DNA of 64,000 bases from Pacificispira sp002696645 (GCF_048892425.1 NZ_JBLZHU010000001.1:1-64000), one strand, 5' to 3'. Positions 8,329 to 17,660 are shown, numbered from the stretch's first letter. Numbers and translations: made by a program. The notes: generated by a model not told the origin, from the sequence alone.

Positions 8329-8961
8329 ATGGGCCCCACGATTCTGAGGATTGCCATCCCAGTTTTGACGATCGTTGGTGTTCATATCTGTATCGTAACT
8401 GGCAATGGTATTTATGCCTTATCGTGTCTGACCGTGGCAGTGGCTTTACATTTGTTTCTATCCTACCGGGCTGGGTTTGATCGGCGGATACTTTTCATTC
8501 TGATCGGGATCATAATGGTCTTGTTGGTCCTTCAGAGTATCATCCTGCAAGGTCAGAAGGATTGGGCCAATATCGTCGCTCTGCCGCCGGTTCTGATCCA
8601 TGGCTGGTTGGCGTGGATGTTCGGCAGCAGCTTGTTGCCCGGACGCGAACCCTTGATCCGCCGGTTCAGTCGCTTGAGCCGCGGTACACTTCCACCGGAA
8701 TTGGAAACTTATACGCGGCGACTGACTGTTATATGGACCGTCATGCTGACAATCATGACGGTTGTGTCCCTGTTGTTAGGACTGTTCGCCCCGCTTCCTG
8801 TCTGGTCCTGGACAGTCAATATCGCAATGCCGGTTTTTTCCGCCAGTATCTTTTTGTTGGAGCATGCCTATCGGGGTATCGCCTATCACCATCTGGGCAA
8901 GAATACCCCCTATCACACGCTGCGCACGCTGCTTCGTCCTGATACCTGGATCGCACAGTGA
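8329..8961 (+). CDS. COG4648-type membrane protein (ApeG-like)
   Basis: 210 residues with about five or six hydrophobic segments, including residues 4-45, 52-72, 78-98, 128-150 and 155-180. The segment PLIRRFSRLSRGTLPPELETYTRR and a C-terminal LLEHAYR are typical of the COG4648 proteins that accompany aryl polyene clusters. Its biochemical role is not established. The gene ends in a GTGA overlap with the next gene, so translation is coupled. Confidence 0.75.
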   Translation: MGPTILRIAIPVLTIVGVHICIVTGNGIYALSCLTVAVALHLFLSYRAGFDRRILFILIGIIMVLLVLQSIILQGQKDWANIVALPPVLIHGWLAWMFGSSLLPGREPLIRRFSRLSRGTLPPELETYTRRLTVIWTVMLTIMTVVSLLLGLFAPLPVWSWTVNIAMPVFSASIFLLEHAYRGIAYHHLGKNTPYHTLRTLLRPDTWIAQ

Positions 8962-10538
8962 CCATACATCCAATCGTGCTGAGAGACGGTGTCCCGATCA
9001 GTCGGGATGACATCGCCCGGCGATCCCATGCCCTGGCGCGGGTTATTGACGCTCTGCCACCGGGTCCAGTCATTCCTCTGTTTCGTCGGGTCGGGGATTT
9101 GATGGTGGGCCTGATCGCTGCACAACAGGTCGGGCGCGCTGTGATCCTGCCAAATGATGAGGCTGCATCGGCGGTGCGCATGGTAATAGCCGATAACCCG
9201 GGCGCCACGGTTTTATCTGCGCCAAATGAAACAGACTATCGCGAATTTGCGCCCGTTATCGTCGATATGGAGTCTTTGGATTCACCACAATTCGCACCTG
9301 ATATCATTTGGCGCGATGATGCGTCGGTCATATTGTACACGTCGGGCACAACGGGACGACCGGTTGCGCATTGTCACGGTCGTAATTTTATCCTGGCGGC
9401 AATGGCAGCCTGGCGCGATGCCATCGTACCCGATGCGTGCCACACAACGCTGATTTCAACAGTTCCCGGTCAACATATGTTTGGTCTGGAATCCACCGTA
9501 TTGCTGCCTTTGGGGTGCCCCTGGGTGACGATCCTGGAGGAACGCCCATTCTATCCGGCAGATATCGTGCGGGTGTTGAATTCTGTCACCAATCGCCGTG
9601 TTCTAATCACAACACCTCTTCATTTACGGGCCTTAATAGAGCAAAAGGTTGCCCTGCCAGAGATTTATCGGATTGTGACGGCGACAGCCTCACTGGCTCC
9701 AGAATTGGCAATTGCCGCAGAGGCAGCCTGTGGCGCACAGGTGATAGAGGTCTTTGGCAGCACTGAAACAGGCATGATCGCAACCAGACATACCGCCCAG
9801 AAAACATCCTACACAGTGCGTGCCGATACAGTTGTGACCCTGGCAGACTCGGGATCCGAAGCCTTGGTCGATGCACCCCATTTTAAAACGCCAGTGCCCC
9901 TGCAAGATCACCTGCGATTAACCCAAGGCGGGTTTGAGGTGCTGGGGCGGGGACAGGACATGATCAAGGTCGCGGGTAAACGTGCGTCCATGTCGGGATT
10001 AAGCGCTATTCTATCGGCCTTGCCAGGCGTGAAGGATGGGGTTTTTGCGATGGGCAAAGAGGAAAGTCCCGGATCGCCAGCGCGCCCGATTGCGGTTGTT
10101 GTTGCGCCGACCCTGTCTGCCCATGATATTCAACATGCCTTGCGCCGGGAAATACCCAGTGCTTTTGTACCCCGGCGGATCATTTTTACAGACCAGATTC
10201 CCAGGACAAGTCTGGGTAAAGTGCAGGCACAGGCCTTAAAGGGCCTGATAGAAGATAGATCCAGTATGCGGTTTTCAGTTCCAGTCGATCATCCCGCCTT
10301 GCCCGGACATTTTCCGGGTAATCCGATTGTGCCGGGTGTCGTAACCTTGGATTACATGTTGAATCTGATCAACTTTGAGGTGCCCTGCATGGTGCAGTCG
10401 GTTCGTTTCTACTCAACCCTGAAAGGGGGGGAACCCTGTGATGTAACAGTGGTTCGTGGACAAAATCAGATTACAGTGACATGTCGGGTTGGCGTGCGAA
10501 AAATTATGACTGCCAAGCTTGCGGCGGCGCAACAATGA
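8958..10538 (+). CDS. Fused AMP-ligase and dehydratase (ApeH-ApeI fusion)
   Basis: 526 residues from GTG 8958, overlapping the previous stop. Residues 1-430 form an adenylating enzyme with the P-loop-like YTSGTTGRPVAH, FGSTETG, and the late GKVQAQAL lysine region, expected to activate an aryl carboxylic acid and load it on the ACP. Residues about 435-526 are a hotdog-fold dehydratase with HPALPGHFPGNPIVPGV and an Asp at the second catalytic position, as in FabA-type enzymes. In the E. coli aryl polyene system these functions are separate proteins (ApeH, ApeI). The fusion would couple starter activation and 3-hydroxyacyl-ACP dehydration in one polypeptide. Confidence 0.82.
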   Translation: MTIHPIVLRDGVPISRDDIARRSHALARVIDALPPGPVIPLFRRVGDLMVGLIAAQQVGRAVILPNDEAASAVRMVIADNPGATVLSAPNETDYREFAPVIVDMESLDSPQFAPDIIWRDDASVILYTSGTTGRPVAHCHGRNFILAAMAAWRDAIVPDACHTTLISTVPGQHMFGLESTVLLPLGCPWVTILEERPFYPADIVRVLNSVTNRRVLITTPLHLRALIEQKVALPEIYRIVTATASLAPELAIAAEAACGAQVIEVFGSTETGMIATRHTAQKTSYTVRADTVVTLADSGSEALVDAPHFKTPVPLQDHLRLTQGGFEVLGRGQDMIKVAGKRASMSGLSAILSALPGVKDGVFAMGKEESPGSPARPIAVVVAPTLSAHDIQHALRREIPSAFVPRRIIFTDQIPRTSLGKVQAQALKGLIEDRSSMRFSVPVDHPALPGHFPGNPIVPGVVTLDYMLNLINFEVPCMVQSVRFYSTLKGGEPCDVTVVRGQNQITVTCRVGVRKIMTAKLAAAQQ

Positions 10539-11446
10539 CCGCGTTTGGGCGCAACGCCAAGATACAAGACTGGTTGTATCGTAAGGAAAGGGGCAGCCCG
10601 TTTCTGATCCGTTTCATCGCGTGGTTGGCGGTTACTGTGGGGCGCGGACCGACGCGGCTATTATTGCATCCGATTGCGCTGTATTTCCTGATTTGTGCAC
10701 CGCGACAGCGCAGGCAGTCACAGGCGTTTCTGAACCATGCGCTGGATCGGCCTGCGCGCATCGGGGACAGCTATCGCCATTTTTTATGCTTTGCCTCAAC
10801 AATCCTGGATCGGGTTTACTTCCTGACAGACAGGTCAGACCTCTTACAGGTTGAGTATCAGGGGCTTGAAGCCTTGGATGCGGTGCGTATGCAGGGTCGC
10901 GGTGCCGTGCTGGTGGGCGCACATTTCGGCAGTTTCGATGCCATGCGCGCCCTAGCCATCGGTCGCCCCGAATTCAAACTGAAGGTTTTGATGCATGTCG
11001 GCGCGGAAAGCAGGATTTCGGCAATTCTTCATACGTTGAATCCGCATCTGAAAGAAATGATCATCCCATTGGGTCAATCCGGCAGCATGCTTCGGGTGAA
11101 TGAATGTTTGAAACAGGGTGACTGGATCGGTGTTTTAGGGGATCGTGTTGTAATGGAGGGTAAGACCCGCGCGGTGCCATTCCTGGGACAGTCGGCTGAT
11201 TTCCCCGTGTCTCCCTGGATTCTGGCAGCTGTTTCTAAGGCGCCGGTTGTCATGTTCGCCGGCGTTTATCTGGGTGGCAATCGCTATCAGGTAAAATTCA
11301 GACTTTTGTCGGAAGGGAATATATCAGGCCCGGGCGAGCGTGATACAGCCTTCCAGACGGAGGTTGATACCTATGTCCGGACATTGGAAGATTGGGTTCG
11401 TGCCCATCCCTATAACTGGTTCAATTTCTATGATTTTTGGGCTTAA
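10535..11446 (+). CDS. LpxL/HtrB-family acyltransferase
   Basis: 303 residues from ATG 10535, which overlaps the ligase stop as ATGA; a longer frame beginning at 10481 is rejected because it lies inside the upstream gene. The catalytic HxxxxD motif appears in GAHFGSFDAMRAL. An N-terminal hydrophobic segment and the C-terminal PYNWFNFYDFW are typical of lipid A acyltransferase relatives. It probably transfers the polyene acyl group to a lipid or sugar acceptor, matching the acyltransferase half of ApeJ, which here is separate from the glycosyltransferase. Confidence 0.82.
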   Translation: MTAFGRNAKIQDWLYRKERGSPFLIRFIAWLAVTVGRGPTRLLLHPIALYFLICAPRQRRQSQAFLNHALDRPARIGDSYRHFLCFASTILDRVYFLTDRSDLLQVEYQGLEALDAVRMQGRGAVLVGAHFGSFDAMRALAIGRPEFKLKVLMHVGAESRISAILHTLNPHLKEMIIPLGQSGSMLRVNECLKQGDWIGVLGDRVVMEGKTRAVPFLGQSADFPVSPWILAAVSKAPVVMFAGVYLGGNRYQVKFRLLSEGNISGPGERDTAFQTEVDTYVRTLEDWVRAHPYNWFNFYDFWA

Positions 11447-12017
11447 AATTTTATGTCTTGTGCTCCTGTTCTTTGGGGGGGCATCTCCGCTGCATGCGGA
11501 TTGGCCTGGCGCTTGGGGGCTTACCCAATTGGGGGAGGCGCTGGCGGAAGCACCAGAAGGGCGCGTGGCTTTTACGGAAACACGGACGGTTTCCTATCTG
11601 GATGCGCCGATCACGTTGTCAGGCTATGTCCTGCGTCAGGGCGATCGAATTGAAAAACACATTGTCTCTCCCATGCAGGAAAGTATCGTAATTGACGGTA
11701 CCACCGTCCAGGTTGATACGGCGGAAGGGGAACACCACCGTTTTGATATCAATGATCATGGTTTGATTAAAGGCCTGGCGATGGCGCTGAAGGCAACGTT
11801 GACCGGCGATCTGAACGGTTTGGACAACCAGTTTGATGTAACCCTGTCTGGTGCTGATTCTGGTTGGCAATTGCATTTGGTACCGCTGGACGATTCTGTT
11901 CGGAAAAGCCTGCCGGGACTGACACTGGCTGGTGCGGAAGGAATTGTGGAGACGATAGAGATTGAGGGGGAAAACGGGGATACTAGCATTATGACGCTGC
12001 AGCATTCTGTACCGTGA
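11430..12017 (+). CDS. LolA-like outer membrane carrier protein (ApeL-like)
   Basis: 195 residues from ATG 11430 (MIFGLKILCLVLL), 17 nt inside the previous gene. Residues 1-23 form a signal peptide without lipobox, ending near LHA. The mature part resembles LolA-like proteins of aryl polyene and flexirubin clusters, with the early FTETRTVSYL and a following GYVLRQG strand. It likely shuttles the polyene lipid across the periplasm, receiving it from the MMPL exporter encoded next. It ends in a GTGA overlap with that gene. Confidence 0.75.
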   Translation: MIFGLKILCLVLLFFGGASPLHADWPGAWGLTQLGEALAEAPEGRVAFTETRTVSYLDAPITLSGYVLRQGDRIEKHIVSPMQESIVIDGTTVQVDTAEGEHHRFDINDHGLIKGLAMALKATLTGDLNGLDNQFDVTLSGADSGWQLHLVPLDDSVRKSLPGLTLAGAEGIVETIEIEGENGDTSIMTLQHSVP

Positions 12018-14332
12018 ACCCGATTTCTGATCTTACCAAGGGCCGGTTGGTTGCCTTTGTCGTCCTGCTGGCGGTGATGGGTGGGCTGTCCCTGCTTGCC
12101 ATATCCTGGGTCCGTGTCGTCACAGATATGTCCTTCTTTCTGCCTGCAGAACGCACGGCCCAAACCCAGGCCCTGACGGTCGGGATGCAGCGTCCCGGCA
12201 GTTTTATTATGATCAGGGTGACGGGCAGCAATCCAAAAGACCTGGTGCAGGCCAGCGACCAGATAACAAAGGCATTAAGAGAGAATTCGGCCTTTGTGCA
12301 GGTGCAGAATGGTCGCCCGTTCCTCTCTCCGGATATTCAGGCTTTTCTGTTGGCGCATCGATATCTTTTGGGACCAGACATTGCGCCATCTGCCTTTTCC
12401 ACCCGTGGACTACAAGAATCCATTACCGACAGCATCAACCGCCTTTCAACTGTTACCGGCTGGGCCTTCCGGGATCTTTTTCCCAGGGACCCGACAGGGC
12501 GCTTGCGACAGGTCGTATCCGGCCTGCAATGGCAGGAAGGGTCAGATCGTGTGGCGGGAATTTGGCAGGACGCGGAGGGGCGGGCGCTGATCCTGGCCCG
12601 GCTGCACGCGTCGGCTGGGGATTTGTCGGCCCAGGCCGTGGCCCAGGATGCAATTGGGCAGGCGGTGGAACAGGCAGGTCTTACCTGGGAAGCCAGTGGA
12701 CCGGGTCTGTTTGGCCTGCGCGCCAGCCAGCGTATTCAAGGGGATATGACCGTGCTGACCAGTCTGGCTGGCGGGGCGGTTGTGATTATCCTGCTCGCAG
12801 CATTCCGCAGTCTTGGCCCTGTTCTACTGGCGGGCGTGCCTGTGTGCCTGGGGATCCTGGTGGGCGCTTTGGTGACCCAGGCACTTTTTGGATCGGTGCA
12901 TGGGGTCGCCCTGACCTTTGGGGCAGTCCTCAGCGGGGTGGCCGTTGATTTTCCCATACACTTGATGGGGTTGCGGCAGCCGGGGGATACTGCCCGCGCG
13001 GTTGCACGTCGTATTTCACGCCCAATGATTATCGGGGCCGGAACCACGGCAGTCGGGCTTTTGGCATTAACCCGGTCCAGCTTCCCCGGTCTTGCCCAGA
13101 TTGGCACATTGGCCGCTGTCGGGGTGGTTACGGCCTTGTTGTGCAGCCTTGTTTTCCTGCCTTATCTGGTGGGAAATCGCGCGTGCTCTCCGGACCCTGG
13201 ATACATGCAGGCGATTTGGCGCTGGCTGTGCCTAAGACCACATTTGCGTAGCAGGGCTCGAATTGCTGTTGGTGTCCTGTTCATTCTGGCCGTTGGCTTT
13301 GCGGTGCAATCCACCACCCCAATCTGGGAGATGGATCTGTCCCGCCTGAATGTTGCGCAACAGGAAGAGCGTAAATTGGATGCAGACCTTCGCCACAGTT
13401 TCAAACTTCCCGACGTACGGCAGATGCTGCTGATCGAAGGACCGGATACACAATCGGTTCTGGAACGTCAGGCGACATTGCTGCCCCTATTGGATAAGGC
13501 CGTCGCGAATGGTCAGTTGGGGCGATATTTTGCAGCCGCGACGATCCTGCCTACACAGGCGGCACAACATGCAAGGCAGGCTATCTTGCCGGGTCGGCGC
13601 GACCTGATGGCGCGGCTGGAAACGGCAACGCGATCCTTGCCTGTTTCTACGGCGACATTTGGTCCTTTCCTCAATGATGTGCTTGATCAGAAAAGCATGC
13701 AGACATTAGATGCGGATGCTTTGGCGAACAGCCCGCTGGGGCCGTTCTTTTTGGCGCCCTGGCCTGTGTCGGGCGGATATGCGGGTGTCATCGCACTATC
13801 CGCCCCCATTCAATTGCAGGACCCTCGCTTGACGCAGGACCTGATTGATTTGATGCAGGTCGCCGGTCAAATCATTGCTGATTATCGCGAACAGGCAGTC
13901 ACCCTGTTAGTGGCTGGCCTGGGCATTGGCCTTATGATCCTGATAATCGGGTTGCGCAATGTACGGAAGATCTTGCGGGTCGCGGTGCCGCCTTTTGGGG
14001 CGGTGGTTCTGACAGCAACCTTGTTGCTGGCTTTTAATGTGCCGCTAAATCTGTTCCACATATTGGCTTTTTTGTTAATCGCCAGTGTAGGGGTTGATTA
14101 CAGCTTGTTTTTCCCCGCATATCGCAATCTCGACGCCCTGCATGCGCGAACCGAGTCCGCCCAAGCAACGGCGGTCTTTGGTTTTCGTTCTGTCACATTG
14201 TGTTGCATTACGACCGTGACAGTTTTTGGCATTCTTTCCACGTCCAGCATCCCGGTTCTATCCGCAATGGGCATGACCGTGGCCCTGGGCACTGGTTTGA
14301 GTTACCTGTTGACCGTGCTTTGCGCAGAGTAA
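12014..14332 (+). CDS. MMPL/RND-superfamily exporter (ApeM-like)
   Basis: 772 residues from GTG 12014. Two homologous halves each begin with a membrane segment and a large periplasmic loop followed by a helical bundle (about residues 237-385 and 625-770), the RND/MMPL layout. Functional Asp residues appear in LSGVAVDFPIHLMG and ASVGVDYSLFFPAY, the membrane positions used for proton coupling in this family. It is expected to move the finished polyene or its lipid conjugate out of the inner membrane. It lies between the LolA-like carrier and the ketosynthase. Confidence 0.88.
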   Translation: MNPISDLTKGRLVAFVVLLAVMGGLSLLAISWVRVVTDMSFFLPAERTAQTQALTVGMQRPGSFIMIRVTGSNPKDLVQASDQITKALRENSAFVQVQNGRPFLSPDIQAFLLAHRYLLGPDIAPSAFSTRGLQESITDSINRLSTVTGWAFRDLFPRDPTGRLRQVVSGLQWQEGSDRVAGIWQDAEGRALILARLHASAGDLSAQAVAQDAIGQAVEQAGLTWEASGPGLFGLRASQRIQGDMTVLTSLAGGAVVIILLAAFRSLGPVLLAGVPVCLGILVGALVTQALFGSVHGVALTFGAVLSGVAVDFPIHLMGLRQPGDTARAVARRISRPMIIGAGTTAVGLLALTRSSFPGLAQIGTLAAVGVVTALLCSLVFLPYLVGNRACSPDPGYMQAIWRWLCLRPHLRSRARIAVGVLFILAVGFAVQSTTPIWEMDLSRLNVAQQEERKLDADLRHSFKLPDVRQMLLIEGPDTQSVLERQATLLPLLDKAVANGQLGRYFAAATILPTQAAQHARQAILPGRRDLMARLETATRSLPVSTATFGPFLNDVLDQKSMQTLDADALANSPLGPFFLAPWPVSGGYAGVIALSAPIQLQDPRLTQDLIDLMQVAGQIIADYREQAVTLLVAGLGIGLMILIIGLRNVRKILRVAVPPFGAVVLTATLLLAFNVPLNLFHILAFLLIASVGVDYSLFFPAYRNLDALHARTESAQATAVFGFRSVTLCCITTVTVFGILSTSSIPVLSAMGMTVALGTGLSYLLTVLCAE

Positions 14333-14345
14333 TAAGGATTCAGTT

Positions 14346-15548
14346 GTGAGAACGTTATCACCCTTTGTAACCGCCTATAGCTGCGTTACTGCGATCCGGT
14401 TAGGTGTGGGTGGGTTGCTGCAGGCGTTGAGGCACAATAGGGGGGGATTGCGTCGCCTGAACGGTTGTCTGCCGGATCTGGATACCTTTGTGGGACAGGT
14501 CGATGGGGTGGAAGATGTCACGCTGCCCAATGCGTTGTCGCAGTATGACTGTCGCAACAACCGGCTTGCGGAACAGGCTTTGGGGCAACCAGGTTTTCTG
14601 GAACAGGTCGCTCGTGCCAGACAGGACTATGGTGCGGCACGGGTCGGTGTTTTGTTGGGGACCAGCACATCGGGTATCGCCAGTGCGGAATCCGCGTATC
14701 AGAACAAGCGGGATGATGGCACCCTGCCTCAGGATTTCAATTTTCGTACCACCCACGAATTGGCGTCACTCAGCGATTATGTTCGCGAAAGACTGGCGCT
14801 GAAAGGGCCGCATTTCACGATTTCAACAGCCTGTTCTTCCAGTGCAAAGACATTTGTGGATGCGGCGCAGTTGATTTCGGCTGGTTTGTGTGACGCGGTC
14901 GTCGTCGGAGGGGTCGACAGCCTGTGCGAGACATCGTTGCGGGGGTTCAATGCCTTGCAACTCCTCTCTCCGGAACCGTGCCGCCCGAATGATCGGGCCC
15001 GCAAGGGTATTTGTATTGGGGAGGCCGCTTGCTTCATTCTGTTGGAAAAGGAAAGCACAGGCCCTGGCGCAAATATCGTCTTGAGCGGGTACGGGGAAAG
15101 TTCGGATGCCTATCATATGTCCTCGCCGCATCCAGAGGGTTTGGGGGCGCGGCTGGCGATGCAACAAGCTTTGGACAGGGCGGGATTGGCACCGGATCAG
15201 ATCAGCTACATCAACATGCACGGAACCGGCAGTGCCCAAAATGACAGGATAGAAGATGCCGCCATCGCCGCTGTTCTGGGTCAGGATGTGCCCTGCAGTT
15301 CGACTAAGGGCTGGACTGGCCACACATTGGGGGCTGCGGGTGGGACCGAAGCTGTGATTGCCCTGATCTGCTTACAGGCCGGTCTTATACCCGGTAACCT
15401 GAACATGCGAGAGCCCGATGCGCGGTCCCGTTGCAACCTTGTTCGCGTCAGTCAGGAAAGGCCGCTGACCCATGTCATGACGAATAATTTTGGCTTTGGT
15501 GGGAACAATTGCAGCCTGATTTTCAGTCGCCAGGAGGCGGCAGTATGA
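14346..15548 (+). CDS. Beta-ketoacyl-ACP synthase (ApeO-like chain-elongating ketosynthase)
   Basis: 400 residues from GTG 14346 with an AAGGA site upstream. The catalytic triad is complete: Cys163 in STACSSSAK, His292 in NMHGTGS and His326 in GWTGHTLGAAG. It is expected to elongate the aryl starter with malonyl-ACP units. In the E. coli system ApeO works as a heterodimer with the chain length factor ApeC; here the next gene, overlapping by 4 nt, supplies a matching partner. Confidence 0.88.
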   Translation: MRTLSPFVTAYSCVTAIRLGVGGLLQALRHNRGGLRRLNGCLPDLDTFVGQVDGVEDVTLPNALSQYDCRNNRLAEQALGQPGFLEQVARARQDYGAARVGVLLGTSTSGIASAESAYQNKRDDGTLPQDFNFRTTHELASLSDYVRERLALKGPHFTISTACSSSAKTFVDAAQLISAGLCDAVVVGGVDSLCETSLRGFNALQLLSPEPCRPNDRARKGICIGEAACFILLEKESTGPGANIVLSGYGESSDAYHMSSPHPEGLGARLAMQQALDRAGLAPDQISYINMHGTGSAQNDRIEDAAIAAVLGQDVPCSSTKGWTGHTLGAAGGTEAVIALICLQAGLIPGNLNMREPDARSRCNLVRVSQERPLTHVMTNNFGFGGNNCSLIFSRQEAAV

Positions 15549-16324
15549 AAGCGCGGGTTGCGGGAATAGCGGTACTGGGCGCTGGTTTTGGATCCTGGGC
15601 AGAAACACGGGCGATCCTGTCTGGTGCGCAAAGCTGGCAGGCGCAGCCCCTGGTGCCGCCCAAGGCGATGGTCCTGCCGCCGAATGAACGCCGCCGGGCC
15701 AGCCCCCTGGTGCGCCTGGCGCTGAGTGTTGCACAGGCCGCTTGTGACGATGCCAGACTATCCGGGGCGGATATGGATTGTGTTTTCGCCAGTGCCCTGG
15801 GCGATGGCCAGGTCGCACATGCTATTCTGACCGCGCTGTCATCCCCTGAAAAAGCTGTATCCCCGACACAGTTCCACAACTCAGTCCATAATGCGATGGC
15901 TGGATATTGGAGTATCGGCGTTGGTAATTATGCGGCATCGACCAGCCTGGCAGCGGGGGATTACACTTTTGGTGCGGGATTGTTAAAGGCGATGTTAACA
16001 GTATCGCAGGACAAACGACCCACTATTCTGGTTGCGGTTGATTATCCGTTTCCAGATCCATTGAATGCGACGCGCCCGATAGGTGCGCCCTTCGGTGTCG
16101 CGCTGGTCCTTACTCCGGATCATGATACCGGGCTGGGGCCATGCCTGGAGGTGACATACAGTCAGGCGCAGGACGCTACCCCGCCCCGCAATGATGATGT
16201 TCGCACCTTATGGAAGGATTGTCCGCCTGCTAAAGCAATACCGTTGCTGGAAGGATTTATCGCACCAACCCGTATCGTGGTGGAAGCGGGATCTGGGTAT
16301 TTTCTGGATGTTGAGGTTTCCTGA
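15545..16324 (+). CDS. Ketosynthase-like protein without active-site Cys (chain length factor, ApeC-like)
   Basis: 259 residues from ATG 15545, overlapping the ketosynthase stop. It matches the short beta-ketoacyl synthase N-terminal-like family (PF13723). Where a ketosynthase would have its nucleophile, the sequence is FHNSVHNAMAGYWSIG, with no cysteine. It also lacks the C-terminal lobe histidines. This is consistent with a chain-length-determining partner of the preceding ketosynthase. The open frame upstream of 15545 lies in the ketosynthase gene and is not used. Confidence 0.78.
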   Translation: MKARVAGIAVLGAGFGSWAETRAILSGAQSWQAQPLVPPKAMVLPPNERRRASPLVRLALSVAQAACDDARLSGADMDCVFASALGDGQVAHAILTALSSPEKAVSPTQFHNSVHNAMAGYWSIGVGNYAASTSLAAGDYTFGAGLLKAMLTVSQDKRPTILVAVDYPFPDPLNATRPIGAPFGVALVLTPDHDTGLGPCLEVTYSQAQDATPPRNDDVRTLWKDCPPAKAIPLLEGFIAPTRIVVEAGSGYFLDVEVS

Positions 16325-16776
16325 TGGATGCTCCCCGTACATCAATCGCGGATCTGATCCCCCATGCCGGGGCGATGGTGCTGCTGCAGGAGGTTTTGCA
16401 CTGGGATGCGACGGGGGTCCAATGCCGCACGACTTCCCATCTTTCTTTGGGTAATCCATTGCGCAGAAGGGACACGCTTCCTGCCATCGCTGGCGTAGAA
16501 TACGGCGCGCAGGCTGCGGCGGTTCATGGTGCGTTGATGGGCCAATCTGCAGCGGGATATCTGGTCAGTGTTAAGGATTGCCGGGTGGATACCAAATACC
16601 TGTCGGACCACCAGGGTGCCCTGCTGGTTTCCGCGATCCGGCTGATGGCGTCGAACGGTGCGCTTATCTATCGTATCGTGATTGAGGAAGAGTCTGTTTC
16701 AGCCCCCCATAGAAGCCTGTTGTCAGGTCAGATCACCGTGATGCTGGATTCGAATGATACCAGCATATCAACTTGA
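16324..16776 (+). CDS. Hotdog-fold 3-hydroxyacyl-ACP dehydratase (ApeP-like)
   Basis: 150 residues, start overlapping the previous stop by one base. The N-terminal DLIPHAGAMVLLQEVLHWD and the following GVEYGAQAAAVHG are typical of the COG4706 predicted dehydratases in aryl polyene clusters. It provides a second dehydratase besides the one fused to the adenylation domain. In known systems the two dehydratases act on different chain lengths. Confidence 0.78.
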   Translation: MDAPRTSIADLIPHAGAMVLLQEVLHWDATGVQCRTTSHLSLGNPLRRRDTLPAIAGVEYGAQAAAVHGALMGQSAAGYLVSVKDCRVDTKYLSDHQGALLVSAIRLMASNGALIYRIVIEEESVSAPHRSLLSGQITVMLDSNDTSIST

Positions 16777-16828
16777 ACTTGCACATTGTGTCAGCTACCG
16801 TCCCAGTGGATGAGGGGGAGGGGTTTTA

Positions 16829-17620
16829 ATGGGTTGCTCTAAGACCGTTGCCACGGAATTAGCCTTAGAATCAGCCTCGTGGGCACCCAACTCGGCCCTG
16901 GCGGTGATTATTCCAGCGTATAACGAAGCCACAACAATTGCGGCTGTTGCGACAGGCGCGCGGCGCATGACGCCGCATGTGATTGTCGTGGACGATGGAT
17001 CCCAGGATGACACCGCCCTGATTGCGGAACAACTGGATGTTGTCGTGCTGCGTTTGTCAGAAAATCAAGGGAAGGCGGCGGCTTTGATCACTGGTTTTCA
17101 CTATGCCATGACCCTGGGCGTCCGGGGCGTCGTAACCCTGGATGGTGACGGGCAACATCAATGGGGGGATATCGGCAAGATTTCAGAAGCAGGGTTCGTG
17201 GCTGGCAATCGGATTGTGATCGGATCGCGCCTGCATCAGCCCGAGAATTTCCCTAAATCGCGCCTACGGGCCAATCGCATCGCGAATTTCTGGATATCCT
17301 GGGCCGCAGGCCATCGGATATCGGATTCACAGAGCGGATTCCGGTACTATCCGATCACGCTGTTGCACATGATGGATTTTTCCAGGCTGCGCAGCAGCGG
17401 ATTTGTGTTCGAAAGCGAATTGCTGATTGCCGCGGCGCATAAGGGTTTCCCCAGCATTTCAGTACCAATACCGGCGCTGTATGACGGTGAGGTGTTTCGC
17501 CCTAGCCACTTTAAGCCGGTGCGGGATATCACCCGGATAGTGGTGATGGTTGCCTGGGCATTGATTCGCCGTGGTATGAACCCGTATGGGCTGTATCGGT
17601 CCCTGAAGCCAGAGGTATGA
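16829..17620 (+). CDS. Family 2 glycosyltransferase
   Basis: 263 residues. The GT-A fold is clear: VIIPAYNEATTI near residue 28, VVDDGSQDDT, LDGDGQHQ as the metal-binding DxD region, and a later SDSQSGFRYY acceptor loop. It corresponds to the glycosyltransferase half of ApeJ, which here stands alone. A nucleotide-sugar-dependent head-group addition to the pigment lipid is likely. It is the last gene before a terminator and follows the dehydratase by 52 nt. Confidence 0.82.
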   Translation: MGCSKTVATELALESASWAPNSALAVIIPAYNEATTIAAVATGARRMTPHVIVVDDGSQDDTALIAEQLDVVVLRLSENQGKAAALITGFHYAMTLGVRGVVTLDGDGQHQWGDIGKISEAGFVAGNRIVIGSRLHQPENFPKSRLRANRIANFWISWAAGHRISDSQSGFRYYPITLLHMMDFSRLRSSGFVFESELLIAAAHKGFPSISVPIPALYDGEVFRPSHFKPVRDITRIVVMVAWALIRRGMNPYGLYRSLKPEV

Positions 17621-17638
17621 GTGTTACGCTTGGGATAA

Positions 17639-17660
17639 TGCCCCTTGTAAGACAGGGGCA
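17639..17660 (+). terminator. Probable intrinsic terminator of the pigment operon
   Basis: A 7-bp perfect stem, TGCCCCT (17639-17645) and AGGGGCA (17654-17660), with an 8-nt loop and the T-rich tail ATTATTTC. It begins 19 nt after the glycosyltransferase stop. The tail is not a pure U-run, so efficiency is uncertain. Confidence 0.55.
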
